From the NCBI GenBank assembly GCA_004557075.1, contig SFEX01000002.1, forward strand, positions 1-64,000: DNA of 64,000 bases. The letters run 5' to 3'. The first letter of the stretch is position 1. Every line of letters begins with the position of its first letter. A model generated the notes under the pieces. It worked only from the letters and a program-made list of their open reading frames with translations, ran no database searches and was not told the DNA's origin. The stretch is from Clostridiales bacterium. Its GTDB lineage: Bacteria; Bacillota; Clostridia; Oscillospirales; Oscillospiraceae. Positions 32,546 through 40,853 of the stretch are shown here, one piece after another. Made by a program: the position numbers and the translations under genes.

Positions 32546-32573
32546 AAGGCAGCAGAATTGCTCCTGCTGCCTT
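32546..32573 (-). terminator. Terminator isolating the recombinase from upstream DNA
   Basis: AAGGCAGCAG / CTGCTGCCTT stem with TTTTTCT on the minus-strand side, so it stops minus-strand transcription entering the recombinase operon. Confidence 0.75.
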
Positions 32574-32745
32574 GGTTGATATCAATTTTTTTATGTTACA
32601 GAGCCGTCAACTCCATGATTAAATTATACTTTCGCGGCCGTTATCTTCTTCATGCTGACCCCGCTCGTCATAGCTGTACCGTAGCTATAACACACGGAAC
32701 GGCACTTCCTGATGGTGATTGATAACTTTGATTTTTCCAATCCAT

Positions 32746-33190
32746 TCAAGAGTTGGAATAAAGCGACTCCTGTATACTGCGAATATAGTTCTCTACTAAA
32801 ATAGCTTTATATGACTCCAATTCTTCGGCAAGTTGACGATCACCTGCTTGGCTGAATGGAATGGCATTCATAGGAAGCGCAGCCGTTACTGCTGTTTGAA
32901 TATCTTTATTTGTTACCCGCAATTCTCTGATTTTTGATATAGCTTTTTCCGATCTATAAAACCAAGCTGGCTGTATTGATTCAATATATTGTTAATTTCC
33001 TGTATATCTTTCCACAAATCCATATTTTCAGATGCTTTATCCGTTCTGCTCTCCTTGTATTCTCGTAAAGAATTATCCTGTCACGGAAGGACTAATTTTC
33101 CCCTGTGCCAATTTTCGCGTCTGTGGTCTTCGTATCATTATCTGGAATACACCATCGTTCAGCAGCCTGTGTAATGGATAAGTAATTCAT
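32746..33190 (-). pseudogene. Broken helix-turn-helix gene
   Basis: No long frame survives, but the minus strand has clear coding traces. ATG 33190 (AGGA upstream) gives MNYLSITQAAERW followed at once by CIPDNDTKTTDAKIGTGEN and a stop. In intact relatives of this small DNA-binding family, about 25 residues of the helix-turn-helix lie between the ERW and IP segments, so they have been deleted. Beyond it, EYKESRTDKASENMDLWKD and, in another frame, IRELRVTNKDIQTAVTAALPMN continue to a TGA at 32746-32748. The gene was disabled by an internal deletion and at least one frameshift. It suggests that the element once carried more genes. Confidence 0.6.
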
Positions 33191-33326
33191 TGGTCGTTCC
33201 TATCTCGCTCACTGCCAATAATAACTTATATCATAATCGGATAAGCGAATAAAATCAAGGTGCTTTTCAAATAATTCAAAAGTATTTTCGCTTGAGAATG
33301 CAAGGGGGTTGATACTCTCAAAAAGA

Positions 33327-33370
33327 GAAAAGTGAGCGTATCGGCTGCAAGGCTGAAACGCTCATTTTTC
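33327..33370 (+). terminator. Terminator-like stem upstream of ychF
   Basis: GAAAAGTGAGCGT / ACGCTCATTTTTC, with a 18-nt loop and a T-run on the plus strand; possibly the end of the mobile region. No gene is seen between 33191 and 33701. Confidence 0.6.
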
Positions 33371-33421
33371 CGGCGTATTCAGAAACCGGATATGCTTACT
33401 AACTTGTTTGCAATTTAGCGC

Positions 33422-33450
33422 TTGAGAAAAAGGACAGCATTTGTTATAAT
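33422..33450 (+). promoter_or_regulatory. Strong promoter upstream of ychF
   Basis: TTGAGA 33422-33427, 17 nt, TATAAT 33445-33450 with TG at -15 (TGTTATAAT). Drives the RNA described next and perhaps ychF. Confidence 0.75.
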
Positions 33451-33456
33451 TATTAT

Positions 33457-33590
33457 ACAGTAGGGTCTCCTTTTTCGCAAACGCGGAAAGGAGACAACCA
33501 ATTATTAACTCTGCGACGAAGCAGGGATTTCCCTATCAGTTCTTTACATCAAGCTGTTAAGCAATTCCAGCTTAACGGGGCTTTTTGATG
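33457..33590 (+). ncRNA. Candidate structured RNA ending in an intrinsic terminator
   Basis: From the promoter's start point the DNA forms a GTCTCCTTT / AAAGGAGAC stem (33463-33495), then two small stems (CTGC..GCAG, GGGATTTCCC), and ends in GTTAAGC / GCTTAAC followed by GGGGCTTTTTG (33556-33590). The last stem has a rival pairing, AAGCTG with CAGCTT. A terminator 110 nt before ychF implies either an independent RNA of about 130 nt or an attenuating leader. No known riboswitch core was recognised. Confidence 0.45.
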
Positions 33591-33701
33591 AAAACCAATG
33601 TAATTTCATGCGCGAATGGTGTAAAAATGGTGTAGCAGCCGAAACACCAAATCGCAAAAACCCTTGTAAATCAAGAAAAAATCGAAGGAGAATAGATATA
33701 T

Positions 33702-34793
33702 ATGAAATTAGGAATCGTAGGACTGCCCAACGTGGGCAAATCGACCCTTTTTAACGCAATAACCAACGCCGGCGCCGAGAGCGCAAACTACCCCTTCTGC
33801 ACGATAGAGCCGAATGTCGGCATGGTCATGGTTCCTGATGAGCGCCTTGATTTTCTGGCGTCTATATACGAGCCAAAGAAGTACACGCCTGCCGTAATTG
33901 AGTTTGTCGATATCGCGGGGCTTGTAAAGGGTGCGTCAAAGGGCGAGGGACTTGGCAACAAGTTTCTATCAAACATTCGCAACACCGACGCCATCGTTCA
34001 CGTCGTAAGGTGCTTCGACGACGAAAACGTCATCCATGTCGAGGGCAGCACGGATCCCAAGCGCGATGTTGAGATCATTGACCTTGAGCTTATAATGGCG
34101 GATATGGAGATGGTCGAACGGCGCATTGAAAAGGCAAACAAGAACGCCAAGGGCGATAAAAAATATCTGCACGAGGCAGAGGTGTTCAAGGCTCTGCTTG
34201 AGCATCTTAACGAGGGCAAAAGCGTGCGCAGCTTTGAGTGCGCGCCGGAGGATATGGAGCTTATCGCCACGAGCGATCTTTTGACGATAAAGCCCATAAT
34301 CTATGCCGCGAACATGGATGAGGACGGTATAGGCGATTACGAGAATAACCCCTACTATCAGCAGCTTTGCGCGATAGCGGAGGCCGAGGGCGCGCAGGTT
34401 CTGCCGATATGCGCAAAGCTTGAGGCGGAGATCGCGGCTCTCGAGCCAGATGAGCACGAAATGTTCCTTGAGGAGCTGGGGCTCAGCCAATCCGGCCTTG
34501 ACCGCATGATAAAAACCTCCTATGCGCTGTTAGGACTTATATCGTTCCTGACCTGCGGCCCGGACGAATGCAGGGCGTGGACGATAAAGCGCGGTACGAA
34601 AGCTCCTCAGGCGGCGGGAAAAATACATACAGACTTTGAGCGCGGCTTCATCCGCGCCGAGATAGTGGCCTTTGACGATCTCAAGGCCTGCGGCAGCATG
34701 GCGGCGGCAAAGGAGAAGGGGCTTGTGCGCTCCGAGGGCAAGGAATACGTCATGAACGACGGCGATGTAACTCTGTTCAGGTTCAACGTCTGA
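33702..34793 (+). CDS. ychF: Redox-regulated ATPase YchF (OBG family)
   Basis: A 363-residue P-loop protein. G1 is GLPNVGKSTLFNAIT, the switch is DIAGLVKGASKGEGLGNKFLSNIR, and the G4 position reads NMDE rather than NKxD, the change that makes YchF/Ola1 prefer ATP. A coiled-coil domain follows (MEMVERRIEKANKNAKGD), and the C-terminal TGS domain (TCGPDECRAWTIKRGTKAP) binds RNA or ribosomes. Role: translation- and stress-linked ATPase. It lies immediately behind the recombinase region and shares one base with the next gene's start. Confidence 0.96.
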   Translation: MKLGIVGLPNVGKSTLFNAITNAGAESANYPFCTIEPNVGMVMVPDERLDFLASIYEPKKYTPAVIEFVDIAGLVKGASKGEGLGNKFLSNIRNTDAIVHVVRCFDDENVIHVEGSTDPKRDVEIIDLELIMADMEMVERRIEKANKNAKGDKKYLHEAEVFKALLEHLNEGKSVRSFECAPEDMELIATSDLLTIKPIIYAANMDEDGIGDYENNPYYQQLCAIAEAEGAQVLPICAKLEAEIAALEPDEHEMFLEELGLSQSGLDRMIKTSYALLGLISFLTCGPDECRAWTIKRGTKAPQAAGKIHTDFERGFIRAEIVAFDDLKACGSMAAAKEKGLVRSEGKEYVMNDGDVTLFRFNV

Positions 34794-35428
34794 TGGAAAA
34801 GCTTATGTTCGCTCTCGAACTCATCGGCGTTGCTGCTTTTGCGGTTTCGGGCGCGATGGCAGCGATAAAGAAAAGAGCTGATATCTTCGGCGTGATATTC
34901 CTCGCCGTGACGACAGCGCTCGGCGGCGGCGTCATCCGCGATATCCTGTTAGGAAGTCTCCCGCCGAAAATGTTCGTCAGCTACGCATACTTCGCGGTAG
35001 CGGCAGCCGCGGCTTTAGCGGTGTTTGCCGACTCATATATTCGCAGGGAAAAATACCTGATGCATATGGATAAGCTTGACGCCGTGAACAACATTTTTGA
35101 CGCGGCGGGGCTTGCCGTGTTCACGATATCGGGAATGAACACATCCATGGAGATGAGCGATAATGTTCTGCTCATTCTCATTCTCGGCATGGCGACAGGC
35201 GTCGGCGGCGGTATGCTGCGCGACGTTATGACAAACACCATGCCCACGGTGCTGCGAAAGCGCATATATGCCGTTGCGTCGCTGCTTGGCGGCGGGCTTT
35301 ACTATGCGCTGCACGTCCTCGGCGTCATGGAGGCTGTGGCGGCGATATCGGGAATGCTGCTCATTTTCGTGCTGCGCCTGCTTGCGACGGTGTATAAATG
35401 GAATCTGCCCGCTGTCAGCGTCGATTGA
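34793..35428 (+). CDS. TRIC-type cation channel (UPF0126)
   Basis: A 211-residue membrane protein with seven predicted helices in two related halves. Each half has the Gly-rich signature: FAVSGAMAAIKKRADIFGVIFLAVTTALGGGVIRD (residues 16-50) and FTISGMNTSMEMSD with GMATGVGGGMLRDVMTNTMP (about 105-147). These match the bacterial TRIC potassium-permeable channel family (YadS/YicG). ATG 34793 overlaps the ychF stop (TGATG), so it is coupled to it. No terminator is seen before the riboswitch promoter. Confidence 0.9.
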   Translation: MEKLMFALELIGVAAFAVSGAMAAIKKRADIFGVIFLAVTTALGGGVIRDILLGSLPPKMFVSYAYFAVAAAAALAVFADSYIRREKYLMHMDKLDAVNNIFDAAGLAVFTISGMNTSMEMSDNVLLILILGMATGVGGGMLRDVMTNTMPTVLRKRIYAVASLLGGGLYYALHVLGVMEAVAAISGMLLIFVLRLLATVYKWNLPAVSVD

Positions 35429-35456
35429 ATTTTTTAAAACCGCAGCAAATCATGGC

Positions 35457-35485
35457 TTGACAAAAGCGGTTTAACATGGTATCAT
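35457..35485 (+). promoter_or_regulatory. Promoter of the riboswitch-ATPase unit
   Basis: TTGACA 35457-35462, 17 nt, TATCAT 35480-35485 with TG at 35477-35478 (extended -10). Start near 35492, at the 5' edge of the riboswitch. Confidence 0.8.
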
Positions 35486-35493
35486 CAGCAGCA

Positions 35494-35636
35494 CTAAAAG
35501 GGAGTAGCGTGCGTCCCGGCCTGGGACGTTCAGCATGTCGTCATCACGACCTGACGGTTCGGTGTGCTGAATACTGCATAGTATTTGCAAGACTTTTACG
35601 GCAATTTATATTGCCGTGAAAGTCTTTTTTTATTTT
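35494..35636 (+). promoter_or_regulatory. yybP-ykoY manganese riboswitch with terminator
   Basis: The conserved core is visible: AAAGGGAGTAGCG at the 5' side (35497-35509), GTCATCACGACCTGACGG in the middle (35539-35556), and TTTGCAAGACTTT at the 3' side (35584-35596). The last part also begins a long intrinsic terminator, GACTTTTACGGCAA / TTGCCGTGAAAGTC followed by seven Ts (35591-35636). In this family Mn2+ binding stabilises the aptamer and lets transcription continue, which switches on metal-efflux genes. Confidence 0.88.
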
Positions 35637-35652
35637 TAAATGGAGTGATCGT

Positions 35653-38304
35653 ATGAAATTTTATTGCGAGGAGGCCTCGGAGGTCATACGCGAGGTCGAT
35701 GGTACAGAGCACGGTCTTACGCAGGCCGAGGCGGAAAAGCGCCTGAGCGAAAATGGAAAAAATAAGCTCAAGGAAGCGAAAAAAGATTCGCTCCTGAAGC
35801 AGTTTCTAAAGCAGCTCACAGACCCCATGATAATCATTCTGCTGTGCGCCGCCGCCATAAGCGGCGTGCTTGCCGTTACTCAGGGCGAGAGCTTTGCCGA
35901 CGTCATCATAATTTTGTTCGTCGTCATCGTGAACGCCGTCTTGGGCGTGTATCAGGAGAACAAGGCCGAAAAAGCAATCGAGGCGCTTCAGGAGATGTCG
36001 GCCGCGACGTCAAAGGTGCTGCGCGACGGGAAGATAGCCATTATCCACAGTGAGGATATTGTCGTCGGCGATGTCGTTCTGCTCGAAGCAGGAGACGCAG
36101 TCCCCGCCGACGGCAGGATAATTGAGAACTCGAGCCTCAAGATCGAGGAGGCCGCGCTCACGGGCGAGTCAGTCCCCGTCAGCAAGTTTGTCGATATCAT
36201 TAACCTCTCCGACGGCAGCCGCGACGTTCCGCTCGGCGACCGCAGGAACATGGCCTACATGGGCTCGACCGTCGTATACGGCAGGGGAGCGATGATCGTG
36301 ACAGCCACCGGTATGGATACCGAGATGGGCAAGATAGCCGATGCTCTGGCAAAGGCCGAGGACGGCCAGACCCCGCTCCAGATAAAGCTCACTCAGCTCA
36401 GCAAGGTGCTGACGTGGCTCGTGCTCGGCATCTGTGTTGTCATTTTCGCCGTGCAGCTCCTGCGCGCGGGCGGGCTTGACTTTGAGGTCGTCATGGATTC
36501 CTTCATGATCGCGGTGTCGCTGGCAGTCGCCGCTATACCCGAGGGGCTTGCCGCCGTGGTCACGGTCGTTTTGTCCATCGGTGTCACCAACATGTCAAAG
36601 CGAAACGCTATAATCCGCAGGCTCACCGCCGTGGAGACCCTGGGCTGTGCTCAGATAATCTGCTCGGATAAGACGGGCACACTGACCCAGAATAAGATGA
36701 CCGTCGTTGACTTCTTCGGCGACAGCGAAGATGAGCTTGCCAAGGCGATGGCTCTGTGCTGCGATGCTGAGATAGACGATGACGGCGCCGTCACAGGCGA
36801 GCCTACGGAGGCTGCGCTCGTCGTGTGGGCAGATAAGCTTGGACATAATAAGACCGCTCTGAAAGAGAGCTTCCCCCGATGCGGCGAGGCCCCCTTCGAT
36901 TCCGGCAGAAAGATGATGAGCACCCTGCACCTTGACGGGGACAAAGTTGTGCAGTACACCAAGGGCGCGCCCGACGTTGTTATAGGAAAATGCACCCACT
37001 ATATTAAGAATGGCCGGATGCTGCCCATGACCGAGGAATACCGGCAGGAGATACTGTGCGGCAACAAGGAAATGGCCGATAAGGCTCTGCGCGTTCTTGC
37101 CTGCGCGACGCGCTTGTGGAGCGCGATACCCGACGGCACGGAGCCTGAGAGACTCGAAAATGAGCTGTGCTTCATGGGACTGTGCGGTATGATAGACCCC
37201 GTCCGCCCCGAGGTCAAGGAGGCTATCGACGAGTGCGTTGGCGCCGGTATCCGCGCCATAATGATAACTGGCGACCACGTCGATACGGCGGTAGCAATCG
37301 CCAGGGAGCTGGGCATCCTGCGCGAGGGCGACAGGGCGATAACCGGCGCTGAGCTTTCTGAGATGAGCGACGAGGAGTTTGAGCGCGAGTTTAGGAATAT
37401 AAGCGTTTACGCGCGCGTACAGCCGGAGCACAAAACGAGGATTGTAAGCGCATGGCGCAAAGCAGGCTGCGTTACCGCCATGACCGGCGACGGTGTAAAC
37501 GACGCGCCCTCAATAAAAAGCGCCGATATCGGCGTCGGCATGGGCATCACGGGCACGGATGTCACGAAAAACGTTGCGGATATGGTGCTTGCAGACGATA
37601 ACTTTGCGAGCATCGTCGGAGCGGTCGAGGAAGGCCGCCGCATTTACGATAATATCCGCAAGGCGATCCAGTTCCTGCTCGGTTCGAACATGAGCGAGGT
37701 CATAAGCATCTTTGCCGCGACCCTGATGGGCTTTACAATACTCAAGCCCGTGCATCTTCTGTGGATAAATCTTGTGACCGACTGCTTCCCGGCGCTTGCG
37801 CTGGGCATGGAAAGGGCCGAGGGCAATATAATGCGCCGCAAGCCCAGATCAGCCGAGGCGGGCATATTCGCAGGCGGCATGGGCATAGATATCGCCTACC
37901 AAGGCACGCTGGTCGCGGCTCTCGTGCTGGCGTCTTACTTCGTGGGACACTTCATCGAGACTGGCACATGGGTCATAGCAAACAGCGCCGACGGTACGAC
38001 GATGGCATTCTTGACAATGTCGATGGCCGAGATATGCCATAGCTTCAATATGCGCTCTCTGCGCGGCTGCATTTTCACGATGGGCTATGGCAATAAGGCG
38101 CTAAACTTAGCGGCCGTGGGCAGCATAGCCGCCACGACGCTCGTATGCGAGGTGCCCGCGCTTGCGGATGCTTTCGGCTTTACTCCGATCTCCCTCGGCG
38201 AGTACGCTATCGCGATCGGAATAGGCATGCTCGGCATGGCGATAGTTGAAGTCGTCAAGACCTTCCAGCGCAAGGCTATGAGAAAAAGAGGCGAAATAAT
38301 CTAA
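35653..38304 (+). CDS. Cation-transporting P-type ATPase (Ca2+/Mn2+ class)
   Basis: An 883-residue type II P-type ATPase of the SERCA/PMCA group. In order: N-terminal actuator piece, two helices, TGES (EAALTGESVP near 170), the M4 motif AAIPEGLAAVV (near 296), phosphorylation site SDKTGTLTQNK (Asp near 338), nucleotide domain with KGAPD, hinge MTGDGVNDAP (near 611), and six C-terminal helices with NLVTDCFPALALGME. Members export Ca2+ or Mn2+. Control by a manganese-type riboswitch directly upstream points to Mn2+ efflux, at least as an alternative to Ca2+. Confidence 0.93.
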   Translation: MKFYCEEASEVIREVDGTEHGLTQAEAEKRLSENGKNKLKEAKKDSLLKQFLKQLTDPMIIILLCAAAISGVLAVTQGESFADVIIILFVVIVNAVLGVYQENKAEKAIEALQEMSAATSKVLRDGKIAIIHSEDIVVGDVVLLEAGDAVPADGRIIENSSLKIEEAALTGESVPVSKFVDIINLSDGSRDVPLGDRRNMAYMGSTVVYGRGAMIVTATGMDTEMGKIADALAKAEDGQTPLQIKLTQLSKVLTWLVLGICVVIFAVQLLRAGGLDFEVVMDSFMIAVSLAVAAIPEGLAAVVTVVLSIGVTNMSKRNAIIRRLTAVETLGCAQIICSDKTGTLTQNKMTVVDFFGDSEDELAKAMALCCDAEIDDDGAVTGEPTEAALVVWADKLGHNKTALKESFPRCGEAPFDSGRKMMSTLHLDGDKVVQYTKGAPDVVIGKCTHYIKNGRMLPMTEEYRQEILCGNKEMADKALRVLACATRLWSAIPDGTEPERLENELCFMGLCGMIDPVRPEVKEAIDECVGAGIRAIMITGDHVDTAVAIARELGILREGDRAITGAELSEMSDEEFEREFRNISVYARVQPEHKTRIVSAWRKAGCVTAMTGDGVNDAPSIKSADIGVGMGITGTDVTKNVADMVLADDNFASIVGAVEEGRRIYDNIRKAIQFLLGSNMSEVISIFAATLMGFTILKPVHLLWINLVTDCFPALALGMERAEGNIMRRKPRSAEAGIFAGGMGIDIAYQGTLVAALVLASYFVGHFIETGTWVIANSADGTTMAFLTMSMAEICHSFNMRSLRGCIFTMGYGNKALNLAAVGSIAATTLVCEVPALADAFGFTPISLGEYAIAIGIGMLGMAIVEVVKTFQRKAMRKRGEII

Positions 38305-38311
38305 AAAGCGA

Positions 38312-38340
38312 TTGACACGGGCGCTTTTGGGTGATAATAT
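38312..38340 (+). promoter_or_regulatory. Promoter of the thrS T-box leader
   Basis: TTGACA 38312-38317 with a -10 in GATAATATT (38333-38341; TAATAT at 17-nt spacing or GATAAT at 15). Confidence 0.6.
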
Positions 38341-38348
38341 TTATAAAT

Positions 38349-38563
38349 CAGCGATGACGGAGAACGATGATATCAAAGCCGTTCAGAGAGAAAAGCCATG
38401 GGCTGCAAGCTTTTCCGGCGGAAATATCTTTTGACCGCTCCCGAGCCGAAGTAAGGAAATGTGCTTCCGGGTCGCGCACGTTAAGCGTATGATGAGTTTT
38501 ATCAAGGTGGAACCGTGTAAAAATTTTTACGCCCTTGACGCATAAGCGTCAGGGGCGTTTTTG
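38349..38563 (+). promoter_or_regulatory. Threonine T-box leader
   Basis: A tRNA-sensing leader. Stem I carries the AGAGAG motif (38385-38390) and, on its 3' side, a likely specifier ACC (Thr) in TTGACCGCTCCCGAGC. The T-box sequence AAGGTGGAACCG is at 38504-38515; its GGA would pair with a tRNA ending UCCA. The competing terminator is CGCCCTTGACGC / GCGTCAGGGGCG plus TTTTT (38530-38563). Uncharged tRNA(Thr) should favour read-through into thrS, 20 nt downstream. Confidence 0.9.
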
Positions 38564-38583
38564 ATTAGACTAAGGAGGATATT

Positions 38584-40335
38584 ATGGAAGACAATAAGTA
38601 CACATTTGAAAATCCCGAGTTTAAGGATACCTATCGTCACACAACGAGCCATATTTTAGCTCAGGCGGTGAAGCGCCTCTACCCCGAGGTGAAGCTGGCC
38701 ATCGGCCCCGCTATCGAAAACGGGTTTTACTACGATTTTGACGCGCCCTTTGCCATCACCCCCGAGATACTCGAGAAGATAGAGGCCGAGATGCGCAAGA
38801 TCTGCAAGGAGAAGATAAAGCTTGAGCGCTTTGAGCTGCCCCGCGAGGAGGCGATAAAGTTCATGGAAGAGCGCGAGGAGCCGTACAAGGTCGAGCTGAT
38901 AAACGACCTGCCGGAGGACGCTGTTATCTCCTTCTATAAGCAGGGCGATTTCACAGACCTGTGTGCGGGCCCGCACCTTGACTCCACCGGCAGAGTAAAG
39001 GGCAACGCGATAAAGCTCACCTCCTGCACCGGTGCATACTGGCGCGGAGACTCCAACCGCAAAATGCTCCAGCGCGTTTACGGCACCTGCTTCCAGAAAA
39101 AAGACGAGCTTGACGCGTATCTTGCCCGCATCGAGGAGGCAAAAAAGCGTGACCACCGTAAGTTAGGCAAGGAGCTTGGCCTGTTCATGCTCACGGAAGA
39201 GGGCCCCGGATTTCCGTTCTTCCTGCCCAAGGGCATGGTGCTTAAAAACACACTTATCGACTACTGGCGCGAGGTACACAAGAGATACGGCTATGTTGAG
39301 GTGTCCACGCCTATGATCCTCAACCGCGGCCTTTGGGAGACCTCCGGCCACTGGTTCCACTACAAGGATAATATGTACACCACACTCATCGACGGCGAGG
39401 ATTATGCGATAAAGCCCATGAACTGCCCCGGCGGTATGCTTGTTTATAAGTCCGAGCCGCATTCCTACCGCGATCTGCCCCTGCGCGTGGGTGAGCTGGG
39501 AGTTGTCCACCGCCACGAGCTGTCCGGCGCGCTGCACGGACTGTTCCGCGTGAGATGCTTCACTCAGGACGATGCGCATATATTCATGACATGGGATCAG
39601 ATGAAGGACGAGATAAAGGGCACCGTCAAGCTCTTTGACGAGGTGTATTCGCTCTTCGGCCTGCCCTACGAGATAGAGCTTTCCACCATGCCCGAGGATC
39701 ACATGGGCGACGAGGCCGACTGGGAATTTGCCCAGAACACGCTCAAGGAAGCCATAACCGAGATGGGCAAGAGCTATGTCATTAACGAGGGCGACGGAGC
39801 CTTCTACGGCCCGAAGCTCGACTTCCACCTTGAGGACTCGCTCGGACGCACATGGCAGTGCGGCACCATCCAGCTCGATATGCAGCTTCCCGAGCGCTTT
39901 GAGCTTGAGTATGTGGGTGCCGACGGCGAAAAGCACCGTCCCGTCATGATACACAGAGTCGTGTTCGGCTCGATAGAGCGCTTCATCGGCGTTATCACCG
40001 AGCACTTTGCCGGCGCATTCCCCACATGGCTTGCCCCCGTTCAGGTAAAGGTCATGCCGATAACCGACAGAGCAGCAGACTACGCAAAATCCGTTGCCGA
40101 GCTTCTCAACGAGCACGATATCCGCGTTGAGACCGACCTCAGAAACGAGAAGATCGGCTATAAGATCCGCGAGGCACAGGGCCAGAAGATACCGTATATG
40201 CTCATAGTTGGCGATAAGGAGGCCGAAAACGGCACCGTGTCCGTGCGCACCCGCGCAGGCGGCGACGAGGGCGCAGTGGCGCTTGACGATTTCATCGCGA
40301 AGATCACTGAAGAGATCGCAAGCCGCGCGAGATAA
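38584..40335 (+). CDS. thrS: Threonine--tRNA ligase lacking the TGS domain
   Basis: A 583-residue class II synthetase. It begins almost at the editing domain (HTTSHILAQAVKRLYP, about 19), so the N-terminal TGS domain of about 60 residues found in most bacterial ThrRS is absent. The editing site HxxxH and the DLCAGPH cysteine are intact, and the catalytic zinc site (Cys in NCPGGMLVYK, His in HRHELSG, His in MIHRVVFGS) and motifs 2 and 3 (FRVRCFTQDDAHIF, GSIERFIGVITEH) are complete. The anticodon-binding domain ends it. GGAGG precedes ATG. Expression is controlled by the T-box. Confidence 0.95.
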   Translation: MEDNKYTFENPEFKDTYRHTTSHILAQAVKRLYPEVKLAIGPAIENGFYYDFDAPFAITPEILEKIEAEMRKICKEKIKLERFELPREEAIKFMEEREEPYKVELINDLPEDAVISFYKQGDFTDLCAGPHLDSTGRVKGNAIKLTSCTGAYWRGDSNRKMLQRVYGTCFQKKDELDAYLARIEEAKKRDHRKLGKELGLFMLTEEGPGFPFFLPKGMVLKNTLIDYWREVHKRYGYVEVSTPMILNRGLWETSGHWFHYKDNMYTTLIDGEDYAIKPMNCPGGMLVYKSEPHSYRDLPLRVGELGVVHRHELSGALHGLFRVRCFTQDDAHIFMTWDQMKDEIKGTVKLFDEVYSLFGLPYEIELSTMPEDHMGDEADWEFAQNTLKEAITEMGKSYVINEGDGAFYGPKLDFHLEDSLGRTWQCGTIQLDMQLPERFELEYVGADGEKHRPVMIHRVVFGSIERFIGVITEHFAGAFPTWLAPVQVKVMPITDRAADYAKSVAELLNEHDIRVETDLRNEKIGYKIREAQGQKIPYMLIVGDKEAENGTVSVRTRAGGDEGAVALDDFIAKITEEIASRAR

Positions 40336-40343
40336 GGAAGACT

Positions 40344-40814
40344 ATGAAGCTACTGTTTAAGCAACGTTTTTTCTCGTGGCTTGACAGCTACGACATATTC
40401 GATGAGCGCGGCGAAACGATGTTCACCGTCGAGGGCAAGCTCGCATGGGGGCACACCCTGCATATCCTCGACCGCCGCGGCGAGCATATAGGAACCGTCA
40501 AGGAGCGGATAATGACCCTGCTGCCAAAGTTTGAGCTGTATGTGCACGACGAATATGTCGGCTGCATATCAAAGGAGCTTACTCTCTTTAAGCCTGCCTT
40601 TAATATTGACTTTAATGGCTGGCACGTCGAGGGCAGCTTCATGGAGTGGGATTACTCGGTCATTGACGGCAGCGGCAGACAGATTGCCCAGGTCAGCAAG
40701 GAGATATTTAACCTGACCGACACCTATTCCATCGAGGTGTTCGACAGCGCAAACGCGCTTTACGCGCTGATGCTCGTCTTAGCCATCGACGCCGAAAAAT
40801 GCTCAAGAGGCTGA
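40344..40814 (+). CDS. LURP-one-related family protein
   Basis: A 156-residue protein of the LOR/tubby-like fold (B. subtilis YxjI relatives). It shows the repeated strand pattern of the family: FFSWLDSYDIFDERGETMFTVEGKLAWGHTLHILDRRGEHIGTVKER, then FELYVHDEYVGCISKE and WDYSVIDGSGRQIAQVSKEIFNLTDTYSIEV. The last helix is amphipathic. The family is a scaffold of unknown bacterial role, sometimes membrane-linked. It starts 8 nt after thrS and shares its transcript. Confidence 0.85.
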   Translation: MKLLFKQRFFSWLDSYDIFDERGETMFTVEGKLAWGHTLHILDRRGEHIGTVKERIMTLLPKFELYVHDEYVGCISKELTLFKPAFNIDFNGWHVEGSFMEWDYSVIDGSGRQIAQVSKEIFNLTDTYSIEVFDSANALYALMLVLAIDAEKCSRG

Positions 40815-40815
40815 A

Positions 40816-40853
40816 AAAAAGCAAGTCCTTCATATCGAAGGACTTGCTTTTTT
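40816..40853 (+). terminator. Bidirectional terminator after thrS operon
   Basis: AAAAGCAAGTCCTTC / GAAGGACTTGCTTTT with a 4-nt loop. It also ends the convergent transporter operon. Confidence 0.9.

Noticed and set aside
33610..33640. Direct repeat ATGGTGTA twice near 33616-33635 as a possible attachment core
   Set aside because: Too short and with no matching copy seen at the other side of the recombinase region.
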